Assembly: GCA_963766295.1 (NCBI GenBank)
Contig: CAVXYW010000002.1
Location: forward strand, 806,001-870,000
Length of the DNA: 64,000 nt
Source of the DNA: JBBDRJ01 sp963766295
GTDB taxonomy: Bacteria; Actinomycetota; JAICYB01
Reading direction: 5' to 3'
Part shown: in pieces, positions 41,834-50,782 of the stretch
Layout: each line of letters begins with the position of its first letter
Numbering within the stretch: position 1 is the first letter of the stretch
Notes under the pieces: generated by a model
What the model was told of the DNA's origin: nothing
What the model saw: the letters and a program-made list of their open reading frames with translations, nothing else
Database searches by the model: none
Made by a program: the position numbers and the translations under genes

Positions 41834-43255
41834 CTGACGCGGGGTAAGCGGTTCACCGTCCTAGCTCTTCTGCTGGTCTTCCTGGCCGGCGCGTGTGGGT
41901 CCCGTTTGCCCGAAGACGTCCTTGAAGCGCTCGACGCGCGGAGTACCTCCGGCACCGGAACGATCGATAGCACCGGAACCGCTACGGGCAGCACCGACAC
42001 GTCGACCTCGAACGGTTCAACGAGCGTTGGAACTTCTACTTCGGGCGGAGGTGAGCAGGCCGGTTCCGGCTCGGGTGGCGGGGAAGCCGCAGCAGGCGGA
42101 GGTGCTTGCGGCGCGCCCGGTGCTTCCGACGCCGGTGTGACCGACAAGGAGATCAAGGTGGCGTCCATCGTCACCGACTCCGGACCACTGCCCGGTGCGA
42201 CGGAAGGTTCCTACCGCGGAGCCGTGGCTTACGCGTCGTTGGTGAACGCCAACGGCGGCGTGTGCGGCCGGAAGATAACGGTGCTCAAGGGCGACGACGG
42301 TCTCGATCCTCCCAAGGGACGCGGCGAGTTCCTCCGCTTGGAGCCGCAGGTCCTTGCCTTCGTCGGCAACTTCTCGGTGGCCGACTCGGGCTACATCGAC
42401 CTCATCGGGAAGAGCGGTGTTCCCTTCATAGCGCTGACGGTCGACCCGGCGGGCAGGAACTTCCCGAACGTCTATCCCAAGACGACGGACAACCTGGTCG
42501 GAACAGGGTCCTACAGCTACTGGCGACGCGAACATCCAAACGCCCGGCGCGCCGGTGTCATGTTTGCCGACGTCGGTGGTGTGCGGTCCAACCTGCCGGG
42601 CACCGTAGCGGCGATCAAGAAAGCCGGCTTCACCTATGTCAAGGAATGGGCACTCGGCGCAGCAACTCCGGACTTCACAGCCGAGATCCGCGACGCGCAA
42701 GACAACAACGTCCAGTTCCTGTACTTCTTCGCGGTCGAGGTGAACATGCACATCCGGCTCGTCCGGAACATGCGTCAGCAGAACTACGACCCACCGGTGA
42801 AGGCCGCGAACATCGCTTACAACACACGTTTCTCGGAGCTCCTGGGGGCCCAGGGTGACGGTTGGGAGAACAACCAGACGCACTTGCAGTTCCTCGATCC
42901 CAACGAGCGAAAGCGCTCTGAAGCATTGGCGCGCTTCCAGGACTGGAACGAGCGCGCCTTCCCCGGCGCGCAGCTGGATCTTTTCCCCGTTTCAGGCTGG
43001 GGCCGTATGGCTTATTTCGTCGAGGGACTGAAACGCATCAAAGGACCCATCACGCGAGCGTCGCTGCTGGAAGCGATGAAGGGCGTCCCGATCTATGACG
43101 ATGGCGGAGTCGGCATAAAGAACGACGCCCGGACGGGTAATCCGGAGGGGCCTTGCTTTAACATCGCGCGCCACAAAGGCGGGCGGTGGGTGCGTCAATA
43201 CCCGACGGACAAGTTGTTCGAATGCGGCCTGGGCGAGATCTTCAAATTCCAGTAG
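41834..43255 (+). CDS. ABC transporter substrate-binding lipoprotein
   Basis: The protein has about 473 residues. The lipoprotein signal (RFTVLALLLVFLAGAC) is encoded upstream of the first standard start (TTG 41906), so I place the start at CTG 41834, behind AAGGGGG and after an in-frame TAG. A Ser/Thr/Gly-rich linker of about 75 residues follows, then a periplasmic-binding fold of the branched-chain amino acid type (VASIVTDSGPLPGATEGS, GVPFIALTVDPAGRNFPN, GVMFADVGGV, YDDGGVGIKNDART). The ligand cannot be read. A KstR-type palindrome lies just upstream. Confidence 0.85.
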   Translation: MTRGKRFTVLALLLVFLAGACGSRLPEDVLEALDARSTSGTGTIDSTGTATGSTDTSTSNGSTSVGTSTSGGGEQAGSGSGGGEAAAGGGACGAPGASDAGVTDKEIKVASIVTDSGPLPGATEGSYRGAVAYASLVNANGGVCGRKITVLKGDDGLDPPKGRGEFLRLEPQVLAFVGNFSVADSGYIDLIGKSGVPFIALTVDPAGRNFPNVYPKTTDNLVGTGSYSYWRREHPNARRAGVMFADVGGVRSNLPGTVAAIKKAGFTYVKEWALGAATPDFTAEIRDAQDNNVQFLYFFAVEVNMHIRLVRNMRQQNYDPPVKAANIAYNTRFSELLGAQGDGWENNQTHLQFLDPNERKRSEALARFQDWNERAFPGAQLDLFPVSGWGRMAYFVEGLKRIKGPITRASLLEAMKGVPIYDDGGVGIKNDARTGNPEGPCFNIARHKGGRWVRQYPTDKLFECGLGEIFKFQ

Positions 43256-43276
43256 CCGAGTGAGACCAATCCGCTG

Positions 43277-45229
43277 ATGGAAAAATTCTTCGTCTTTCTC
43301 ATCATCGGGTTCGCCACGAGCGCCGTCTATGCGGTGTCTGCCACGGGTCTCGTCGTCACGTACTTGACGTCGGGAGTCTTCAACTTCGCGCACGGTGCGA
43401 TCGGGATGTTCCTCGCTTTCGTTTATTGGGAGCTGAGCGTCAATCGAGGTTGGCCGGTGCCGCTGGCTTTGGTTGTGACGCTGCTCGTGATCGCGCCGCT
43501 GCTCGGCGTACTGCTCGACGTGTTGGTGATGCGGCGTCTTGTGGCCGGCGCTTCCGTTGCGACGAAGCTCGTCGTGACTCTGGCTTTGCTGCTGTCGTTC
43601 CAAGGTGTGGCCTTGGCCATCTGGGGGATAGAGCTCAGAACGCTTCCCAACTTCTTCGGCGGCCGGACGTACGAGGTCCTCGGCTTGAGCATCAGCTGGC
43701 ATCAGACGATCACGATCCTGACCGCGTTAGGTGTTGCCTTCGGGCTGCGTCAGCTGTTCCGCCGAACGAAGCTCGGGGTCGCCATGCGCGCGGTGGTCGA
43801 TTCGCCGGAACTTTGTGCGACGAAAGGGCTGAGTCCCAACGTTGTGACCGGTGCTTCGTGGGCGTTGGGCGCGATGCTCGCCGGACTCGCGGCCATCCTC
43901 ATAGCTCCCGGACTGAACCTCGAGGTCAACACGTTGAGCTTGCTGGTGGTCTCTGCGTATGCGGCAGCGGTGCTGGGACGGCTACAGAACTTGCCGGCAA
44001 CATTCCTGGGCGCCGTCATCATCGGTGTGTCCCAAGCCATGGTCGTTGCGTATCTGCCGTCGTCCAACGAATGGGTTCAGAACCTCCGTCCGGCCATCCC
44101 GTTTGTCCTCTTGTTCATCGCGTTGCTACTGCGAGGCGAACTGCGTCTGCCGGAAAGAGCCAAGACGCATTCCGAACCTGAGCCGCCGAACCTTCGTTTC
44201 TCGATCGCATTCGGACTCGTGGTTATCGGGCTCGCCATTCCGTTCGCGCAGTGGCTCGGTGGTGTAAGCAAGTCGAATCTGCTCACGGGTTCGAGCGGGA
44301 TGGCTTTCGCCGCCATAACGATCTGCTTGGTCATGCTCACCGGACTCTCCGGTCAGGTGTCACTGATGCACATGTCCTTTGCCGGCATCGGCGCGATAGT
44401 CCTCGGGAAATTGCCGGACAGTGTTCCTTATCTAGTTGCTCTGGTGATCGCGGCTCTAGTTGCCGGATTGGTCGGAGCGGTCATCGCTTTGCCCGCCATC
44501 CGTCTTCGCGGGATATACCTGGCTTTGTCCACGCTGGCGTTCGCGATCCTTCTCGACGAGCTCGTATTCGGGAACAGCGACGTGCTCGGGGGCGGTTCGA
44601 CATTGCCCGTCGAGCGTCCGAACATCGCCGGGCTTCGCTTAGAGAGCGAGGAATCGATGTTCGTCGTTCTGACGGTCGTGGTAGTGGTGTTCGCCAACGT
44701 GTTCCTCATCGTCCGGCGAAGCAAGTTCGGCCGGATGTTGTCGGCGATGCGTGATTCCCCCGGTGCGAGTCAGATGATCGGGATGAACGTCACTGCGCAG
44801 AAGCTCAAAATCTTCTTCTTGTCGGCATCGTTGGCCGGCCTTGCCGGAGCGTTGCTGGGCGGTCTGCAGGCCCGGGTGGGGCAGCTGGACTTCCTGTGGT
44901 TCAAGTCCCTTTCGGTCTTGCTCGTGGCCACGATCTTCGGGATCACCAGCGTGTCGGGTGCGTTGCTCGGCGCCTTCTTCTTCGTAGTTCTGCCGCGGAT
45001 CTTGAGCGAGGTGAGCGAAGGTGGGAACTCGACGACGATCACGCTGGCGTTCCAGCCATTGATCATCGGGCTGCTGGCCATAGCCACAGCGCGTCGGCCG
45101 GAAGGTCTGGCGGGGCGCATCCGAGAACGCGTTCGCCCATTAGTGAGACGTTTGCCGGGACTTTCGACCGGCGCGTTGCCGGACGAAGCATCCGAGCCCG
45201 CCAAGGAGATGGTCGGTGCCAAGAACTAA
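43277..45229 (+). CDS. Fused branched-chain-type ABC permease (LivH-LivM)
   Basis: The 650-residue protein joins two permeases in one chain. Residues ~1-290 are LivH-like (SAVYAVSATGLVVTYLTSG, GAMLAGLAAILIAPGLNL). A hydrophilic link (RLPERAKTHSEPEPPNLRF) follows, and residues ~320-630 are LivM-like (SGQVSLMHMSFAGIGAIVLG, LAGLAGALLGGLQARVG). Each half has the short cytoplasmic helix that contacts the ATPase. In most organisms these are two genes. Start ATG 43277; the LivF gene begins 14 bases before the stop. Confidence 0.9.
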   Translation: MEKFFVFLIIGFATSAVYAVSATGLVVTYLTSGVFNFAHGAIGMFLAFVYWELSVNRGWPVPLALVVTLLVIAPLLGVLLDVLVMRRLVAGASVATKLVVTLALLLSFQGVALAIWGIELRTLPNFFGGRTYEVLGLSISWHQTITILTALGVAFGLRQLFRRTKLGVAMRAVVDSPELCATKGLSPNVVTGASWALGAMLAGLAAILIAPGLNLEVNTLSLLVVSAYAAAVLGRLQNLPATFLGAVIIGVSQAMVVAYLPSSNEWVQNLRPAIPFVLLFIALLLRGELRLPERAKTHSEPEPPNLRFSIAFGLVVIGLAIPFAQWLGGVSKSNLLTGSSGMAFAAITICLVMLTGLSGQVSLMHMSFAGIGAIVLGKLPDSVPYLVALVIAALVAGLVGAVIALPAIRLRGIYLALSTLAFAILLDELVFGNSDVLGGGSTLPVERPNIAGLRLESEESMFVVLTVVVVVFANVFLIVRRSKFGRMLSAMRDSPGASQMIGMNVTAQKLKIFFLSASLAGLAGALLGGLQARVGQLDFLWFKSLSVLLVATIFGITSVSGALLGAFFFVVLPRILSEVSEGGNSTTITLAFQPLIIGLLAIATARRPEGLAGRIRERVRPLVRRLPGLSTGALPDEASEPAKEMVGAKN

Positions 45230-45992
45230 GACGCGACCGACTCCCGAATCCAACGGTGCGGAAGACGCGCCGCTTCTGGAGCTGCGCGGCATCCGCGCGG
45301 CATACGAGTCGGTCGAGGTGTTGCACGGTATCGACCTGTCGGTTGAAGCCGGATCATTGCTCGCCATCCTCGGGCCAAACGGCGCCGGAAAGAGCACGAC
45401 GCTGCGCGTCATCGCGGGGCTGATGCAGCCGAAGTCCGGCCAGCTGTTGCTGGACGGCAAGGATGTGACCGGTGCATCGGCCGACCAGCTGGCGCGCGCG
45501 GGCGTGTGCCTCATCCCCGAGGGTCGCGGGATCTTTCCGAACCTGACGGTGCGCGAGAACATGCTGATGGACGCTTACTCCGGAGACGGCCGGTCACCTT
45601 CGGATCTCGAAGAGGCCGCGTACACACAGTTCCCGAGGCTCGGTGAGCGCCGCGATCAGGTCGCCGGGACCTTGTCCGGCGGCGAGCAGCAGATGCTTTC
45701 GTTGTCGCGTGCGTTCTCCACGGATCCGGCGATCATCCTTCTCGACGAGCTTTCGATGGGCCTTGCGCCCGTCATCGTCGAAGAGCTTTTCCAAGTTGTG
45801 GGTCACCTGACGACGACCGGCGTTACGATCGTCGTCGTCGAGCAGTTCGCAGGAGCGGTGCTGGATCTTGCGGATCGCGTAGCGCTGAATTGTTCGGCAG
45901 TTGTGATGGCGCAGGGCAGCGTCAGGTTGCGAGGAGCGCCGCGCAAGATCAAGCGCGATCTGGCTACGGCGTACCTGGGAGGAACTAGTTGA
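45216..45992 (+). CDS. Branched-chain-type ABC transporter ATPase (LivF-like)
   Basis: The 258-residue ATPase has a 25-residue hydrophilic start, then Walker A ILGPNGAGKSTTLRVIAG, the Q-loop, PEGRGIFPNLTVRENM (a LivF hallmark), the signature LSGGEQQMLSLSRA, Walker B IILLDELSMGLAP and the H-loop (here VVVEQF). It completes the importer with LivG at 40123. The start GTG 45216 overlaps LivHM by 14 bases, and the stop overlaps the next gene by ATGA-type coupling. Confidence 0.9.
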   Translation: MPRTKTRPTPESNGAEDAPLLELRGIRAAYESVEVLHGIDLSVEAGSLLAILGPNGAGKSTTLRVIAGLMQPKSGQLLLDGKDVTGASADQLARAGVCLIPEGRGIFPNLTVRENMLMDAYSGDGRSPSDLEEAAYTQFPRLGERRDQVAGTLSGGEQQMLSLSRAFSTDPAIILLDELSMGLAPVIVEELFQVVGHLTTTGVTIVVVEQFAGAVLDLADRVALNCSAVVMAQGSVRLRGAPRKIKRDLATAYLGGTS

Positions 45993-47314
45993 GGTCACCG
46001 TCACGTGCCGTCGCGCGCGCATCGTTGATCGCATTTCTGTTGTCGGCGATCGCTGTGGCGCCCGCGTTGGCCCAGACCGGCGATGAAGCAAGCGGGCCGG
46101 GTTCGAACCTTGGCGGCTACCGGGGAAGCACAGCGGGTTCTGCGATCTCGTTCCGGCCGGTGTTCCCGGCGCTCTTGCCGACCGGTGACGCGCCGGTAGA
46201 GATCACTCTTGCACTGAGCACGGCAACGGTGAGCTCGGGCGGGAACTCCTTCGGTCAGTCCTCGATCGTCTATCCCGGCGCAGCGGCGGCGAACCTCGGC
46301 CCCCTTTTGAAGCAGGTTGGACCTCCCGAGCTGGCCTCGCTGCTTCCGGCCTACCCGCTCATCGTCGAAGCGTCCGCCAAGGACGGAGAGATCGTCAAGG
46401 GAGCACCACCGGCTTTGGTGATGCGTGCCAACGGGCGCAACGATCGTGGCGAAGGAGAGACCCGGATGTCTGACATCAAGTTCCCGGGTCTGTTGGAGGT
46501 CGACGAGCTCGCGACCGTTTCGAGATCCCTGGTGACGGCGACAGAGGTTTCGGCGACGACGGAGACAACTCTGACCGGTGTCCGTGCGCTGGCGAACAGC
46601 ATCACGGCCAAGTCGATCCGAAGCATCGCGACGACAACTTCCACTGGACGCGCGGCCACTCACTCGGGACGAACCGAGGTGACCGGTCTGCAGATCGGAG
46701 GTTTCGATGCGGCGCTCACGGCCGAAGGCGTGAAATTCGCCGGCTTGCCTGCGGAGGCCGATCAAGTTCCGGGCGCCGGTGAAGATCCATTCCCGGGACA
46801 GAACCCCGACGAAGCGTTGACGCAGTTGCTTTCCACGCTGGGAGCCGAGATCAGGCTGACGAATGCTGCCGGAAACGCGGCGGGCGGCGCAGCCGATTCG
46901 TTAGCGCAAGGAGTGTTCCTGTCTATCGAGAACCCGTTGGGCGGCATCGCCATCCCTGGACTCGACATACCCGTCCCGCCGGGACGGATCGAGTTTCTGC
47001 TTGCCTCGACGGCCGCTGCGGCGCAGGCAAGCCTGCCCTTCCAGGCATCACTGCCCGCAATAACGCCGACCGACGGCGAAACCGACTTCTCCTCTCCCGG
47101 CACGACGACCAGCCCGCTCGTCGGCAGCACCGACTCGAGCGGCGGACCCGTTCTCTCCGGCGGAGCTCCAGGGCTGACACCGACAGGTGAGATGGTCGAC
47201 TACGACTTCGCAGGACTGTCTCTATGGCTGGTGCTCGCATTGCTGGCGGCTGCTGTGATCGTCGCCTTCTACCTGAGAAGATTCGTTATTACCGTCGCGG
47301 CCTTGGGGGATTGA
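45989..47314 (+). CDS. Secreted protein with C-terminal membrane anchor
   Basis: The 441-residue protein has a signal peptide (LIAFLLSAIAVAPALAQ), a large extracellular part rich in Ala/Thr/Ser with repeated amphipathic strands (GVRALANSITAKSI, EVTGLQIGGFDAAL), a Gly/Ser/Thr-rich stalk and a C-terminal helix (LWLVLALLAAAVIVAFYLRRF). No family is recognised, although the choice-of-anchor type of surface protein is similar in form. It is coupled to LivF by a four-base overlap and is therefore likely part of the uptake system. Confidence 0.7.
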   Translation: MRSPSRAVARASLIAFLLSAIAVAPALAQTGDEASGPGSNLGGYRGSTAGSAISFRPVFPALLPTGDAPVEITLALSTATVSSGGNSFGQSSIVYPGAAAANLGPLLKQVGPPELASLLPAYPLIVEASAKDGEIVKGAPPALVMRANGRNDRGEGETRMSDIKFPGLLEVDELATVSRSLVTATEVSATTETTLTGVRALANSITAKSIRSIATTTSTGRAATHSGRTEVTGLQIGGFDAALTAEGVKFAGLPAEADQVPGAGEDPFPGQNPDEALTQLLSTLGAEIRLTNAAGNAAGGAADSLAQGVFLSIENPLGGIAIPGLDIPVPPGRIEFLLASTAAAAQASLPFQASLPAITPTDGETDFSSPGTTTSPLVGSTDSSGGPVLSGGAPGLTPTGEMVDYDFAGLSLWLVLALLAAAVIVAFYLRRFVITVAALGD

Positions 47315-47315
47315 C

Positions 47316-47762
47316 ATGGCGCAGCGCCGAAGCGATCGGAATGTGAAGGAGCTCATCGCCTCCAGACGTGCGCGCTTCTCAGAAGCGGTGTCGAAACTGA
47401 CGGCACGTGCACAGTCCGGTGATCTAGTGAAGCTGCTCGTTCTTCCGGGCGCTATTGCCCTTGTCGCCGGATTCGTCGTGATGTTCCTGGGTTGGTACGG
47501 CGCGTCGCACACGGCTCGCGAGATCGAACAGGTTCCTTATCTGATCTCCGGCGGAATGATCGGGCTCGGCTTGGTATTCGTGGGTGGACTACTGCTCGCA
47601 ACGGCGTTGTGGACGACGCAACTGCAGCGGTTCGCCGAACGCATGCGAGATGAGGAGGGTGGCGAAGCCTCGGATGACACCGCCGAGATGCGAGCAGTCA
47701 GGCCGGCAGGACCGCCGCGCCGGCGAACGACCCGCAAGCGAAGGACGTCGTCGAGACCTTAG
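47316..47762 (+). CDS. Two-helix membrane protein
   Basis: The 148-residue protein starts one base after the previous stop (ATG 47316). A basic cytoplasmic start (KELIASRRARFSEAV) is followed by two helices (LLVLPGAIALVAGFVVMFLGWYG and LISGGMIGLGLVFVGGLLLATALW) and a long basic tail (PPRRRTTRKRRTSSRP). No family is recognised. Its position suggests a partner of the secreted anchor protein. Confidence 0.65.
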   Translation: MAQRRSDRNVKELIASRRARFSEAVSKLTARAQSGDLVKLLVLPGAIALVAGFVVMFLGWYGASHTAREIEQVPYLISGGMIGLGLVFVGGLLLATALWTTQLQRFAERMRDEEGGEASDDTAEMRAVRPAGPPRRRTTRKRRTSSRP

Positions 47763-47768
47763 TCGGCA

Positions 47769-50709
47769 ATGACGTCGAGAACGTTTATGCTCGCGCGGTC
47801 GAGCAGGCCGATGACGGGAGTCGGGCTCCTGATTCGCAAGCGTCACCCCATGCGACGCGTTCAAGCGTTGATTTGCCTGGCCGTCGCGGCCGTCGGCATC
47901 GCGCTCTCCACCAGCGCTCTTGCGGACATATCGGGTCCTGTCGAGTCCGACGTCGCTCAAAACGGTGACAACGCCCTTGACGGCGGCCAGAGCGGGGAGC
48001 TGGGCGGCGGCGATGCCGGCGCCGGTTCGAACATCGTCGGATCGGCCGGACGAGGCGACGATGTGATCACCGCACGCAACAGCTCGCGCGATGCCGACGC
48101 TACGTCGGGGGATATCGAAGCTACGAACGAAGCTGAAGGCGTAGTGGTCGGTGAGCAGACGGAGAAACCAGTCGGCGCGCCGGGAGCGCAGGGCCCGATC
48201 GGCGTGACCGGACCTCTCGGACCTGAAGGCCCAATTGGCCCAACGGGACCAATCGGTGTAACCGGGCCGATTGGACCTGTCGGTGGAACTGGCGCTCCGG
48301 GCCCGACGGGTCCCGCCGGGCCGCCGGGAGTTACCGGGCCTGTCGGTCCAAGCGGACTAATAGGCCCCAGCGGGCCACCGGGTCCGGACGGACCAACGGG
48401 CGGAAGCGGGCCACGCGGTGCGACCGGTCCGAGCGGCGCAACCGGCGTTTCCGGTCCGACCGGGGATCTTCCGGACGCCGACGCCGACGGCGTGCCTGAC
48501 ATCAATGACAACTGCCCGGACGTGGCTAATCCGCCCATCGACCCGGGTCTTCCACAGGTGGACTCGGATGGTGACGGCGTGGGGGATGCATGCGACAACA
48601 GCCCGGTGGGGTTCAATCCTGGACAGGAAGATACGGACGGCGACGAGGTTGGAGACGCGTCCGACAACTGTCCAACAACCCCCAATGCCGACCAGTTGGA
48701 CACCGATGGGGATGGCGTCGGAGACGTTTGTGACAACTGTCCGATCGTCCCAAACCCGAGCCAGCAGGACACCGACGGCGACGGCGTAGGAAACGCCTGC
48801 GATGCAGACCTATTAGCGGCTGAAGTAAACGTCAATCCCGGCGACGATCCACCGGAGCCGAGGGGATCATCCGAATCAGTTTTGGTGCAGGACATCACCG
48901 GCCCGGCTACCGCCTTGATCGTTCACGACGGCGACAACGAGCTCGAGCTCGACCAGGAGATCGTGGCCGATGGTGGTGATGCGATAGCCGGTTCGAACGT
49001 GCTCGGCACCGCACAGAACGGTGCGGTTGATCTCGACGTTGCCAACGACTCGACCGATTCGCGTGCGGACAGCGGCGACATCGAAGCTGTGAATTCCGTT
49101 TCCGATGTGCGGGTCGGTCATCAGATCGTCGCTGGTCCGACGGGGCCGACCGGACCCCAGGGTCCACAAGGCCCGACGGGGATCACAGGTCCTCGCGGAT
49201 TCGTCGGTCCCCAAGGACCGAGGGGCGAACCGGGCCCGAGCGGACCCCTTGGCCCGACAGGCTCCACAGGACCGCAAGGTCCGACCGGCGCCACCGGTCC
49301 AGCCGGTTCAACGGGACCCGCGGGTGGCACTGGGGCAACGGGACCCGCGGGACCGATCGGTCCAACCGGGCTCCCGGGACCGACGGGATCGAGCGGGCCG
49401 AGCGGTGTGCTGCTCGACACCGATCTGGACGGCCGTCCCGACGTCAACGACAACTGTCCGAACGTAGCTAACCCGCCTGTCGGGCCAGGTAACCCACAGC
49501 TGGATACCGACGGTGACGGAATAGGGGACTCGTGCGACATCAGCCCGACGGCGTTCAATCCCGGACAGGAAGACACGGACCATGACGGGGTTGGAGACGT
49601 TTCCGACAACTGTCCGACGACACACAATCCCAACCAGCTGGACGCCGACGCCGACGGCGTGGGGGACGCCTGCGACAACTGTCCGTTCGAAGCGAACCTG
49701 AGTCAACAAGACACGGACGGTGACGGCTTAGGCAACGCGTGCGACGCCAACGAGGGCGCTCTATTGGTCGCGGATGTACCGGAGTCGCGCAGCTCTGCGA
49801 AGCAGTCGGCTGTTGCGGACATCGTCAATGGAACGGGCGCGCTGATCGTGCACGACGGCGACAACGAGTTTGGATGGGAGCAGTCCGTCCGGCTCTCGAG
49901 CGGCGACGCCGTGGGCGGTTCAAACGTGATCGGCTTAGCCGGGACCGGTGACGCAGAGGCATCGGTCTCGAACTCATCGCGCGATGCCGATGCGCGCTCG
50001 GGAGATCTCGAATCACAGAACGATCTGCGCGACATCGTCGTCGGCTCGTTCGCCGAAGGTCCGGAGGGACCGACCGGACCCGCGGGCCCCACAGGACCGC
50101 AAGGCGGTCAGGGGGAGCGCGGACCGGTGGGACCGACCGGCGCAGAGGGTCCGCAGGGACCGACCGGACCCACCGGCCCTCAAGGGCCTCAAGGCGCGAC
50201 CGGATCCTCCGGAGCTTCCGGTCAGCCGGGGCCGACCGGGAACTCCGGCTCAACCGGCCCAGGTGGCCCTTCGGGTGGGTCCGGGCCAACCGGACCGGCG
50301 GGTCCAAGCGGCCCCACCGGCCCCACCGGACCGATCCAGGGTGCCGATGACACAGACCAGGACGGCGTACTGAACGCCGCCGACAACTGTCCGAACGTGG
50401 CTAACCCGCCGATGGACCAGTTTACAGGTGGACACGGACGGTGACGGCGTGGGGGATGCGTGCGACATCAGCCCGAACATGTTCGATCCGGGACAGGAAG
50501 ATACGGACCACGACGGTGTCGGAGATGTCGTCGACAATTGTCCGACTACGCACAATCCCGGACAGGAGGACTCCGACGGCGACGGCGTCGGAGATGCGTG
50601 CGACTGCTGTCCGCTCATTTCCAATCCCGATCAAGTCGATACGGATGGCGACGGTTTGGGCGACCCGTGCGACATATGTCCGAACGACCCCACGAACACC
50701 TGCCCCTGA
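47769..50709 (+). CDS. Triplicated collagen-like/thrombospondin type 3 surface protein, one-base frameshift
   Basis: The protein has about 979 residues after correcting one extra base near 50415-50425. A signal peptide is visible (MRRVQALICLAVAAVGI, from ATG 47850; the frame also opens at ATG 47769). Three modules follow, starting near codons 47925, 48879 and 49803. Each has a head of ~85 residues (conserved HDGDNE, GSN-V-GxA, S-x-DADA/SRADSGD), then ~85-95 residues of G-x-y collagen triplets (GPTGPQGPQGPT), then thrombospondin type 3 repeats (DTDGDGVGDACDNCP). TSP3 repeats bind calcium, and collagen stretches form trimers, so this should be a rigid, calcium-dependent surface fibre. No sortase signal or C-terminal helix is present. 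Confidence 0.85.
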
Positions 50710-50747
50710 TTCGTTTTAGCGCTCTCGAAAGACCGGCTGTAAGAATG

Positions 50748-50761
50748 TAGAACGCGTTCTA
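50748..50761 (+). promoter_or_regulatory. KstR-type palindromic operator before acyl-CoA dehydrogenase genes
   Basis: TAGAACGCGTTCTA is a perfect 14-base palindrome and matches T-NN-AAC-NN-GTT-NN-A exactly. It ends 21 bases before the GTG start of the first acyl-CoA dehydrogenase. It shares AGAAC-NN-GTTCT with the site before the substrate-binding gene (41789-41800). A repressor bound here would cover the promoter. Confidence 0.7.
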
Positions 50762-50782
50762 GTTTTCTCTGGGGGTCGTTGG

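Noticed and set aside
47957..50307. Long minus-strand Pro/Ser-rich frames opposite the collagen-like gene
   Set aside because: They are antisense images of the G-x-y triplets and have no independent support.
47925..50709. Regular short repeats that could suggest a CRISPR or tandem-repeat locus
   Set aside because: They are in-frame codons for G-x-y collagen triplets and TSP3 calcium motifs, with variable third positions and no constant spacer-repeat pattern.
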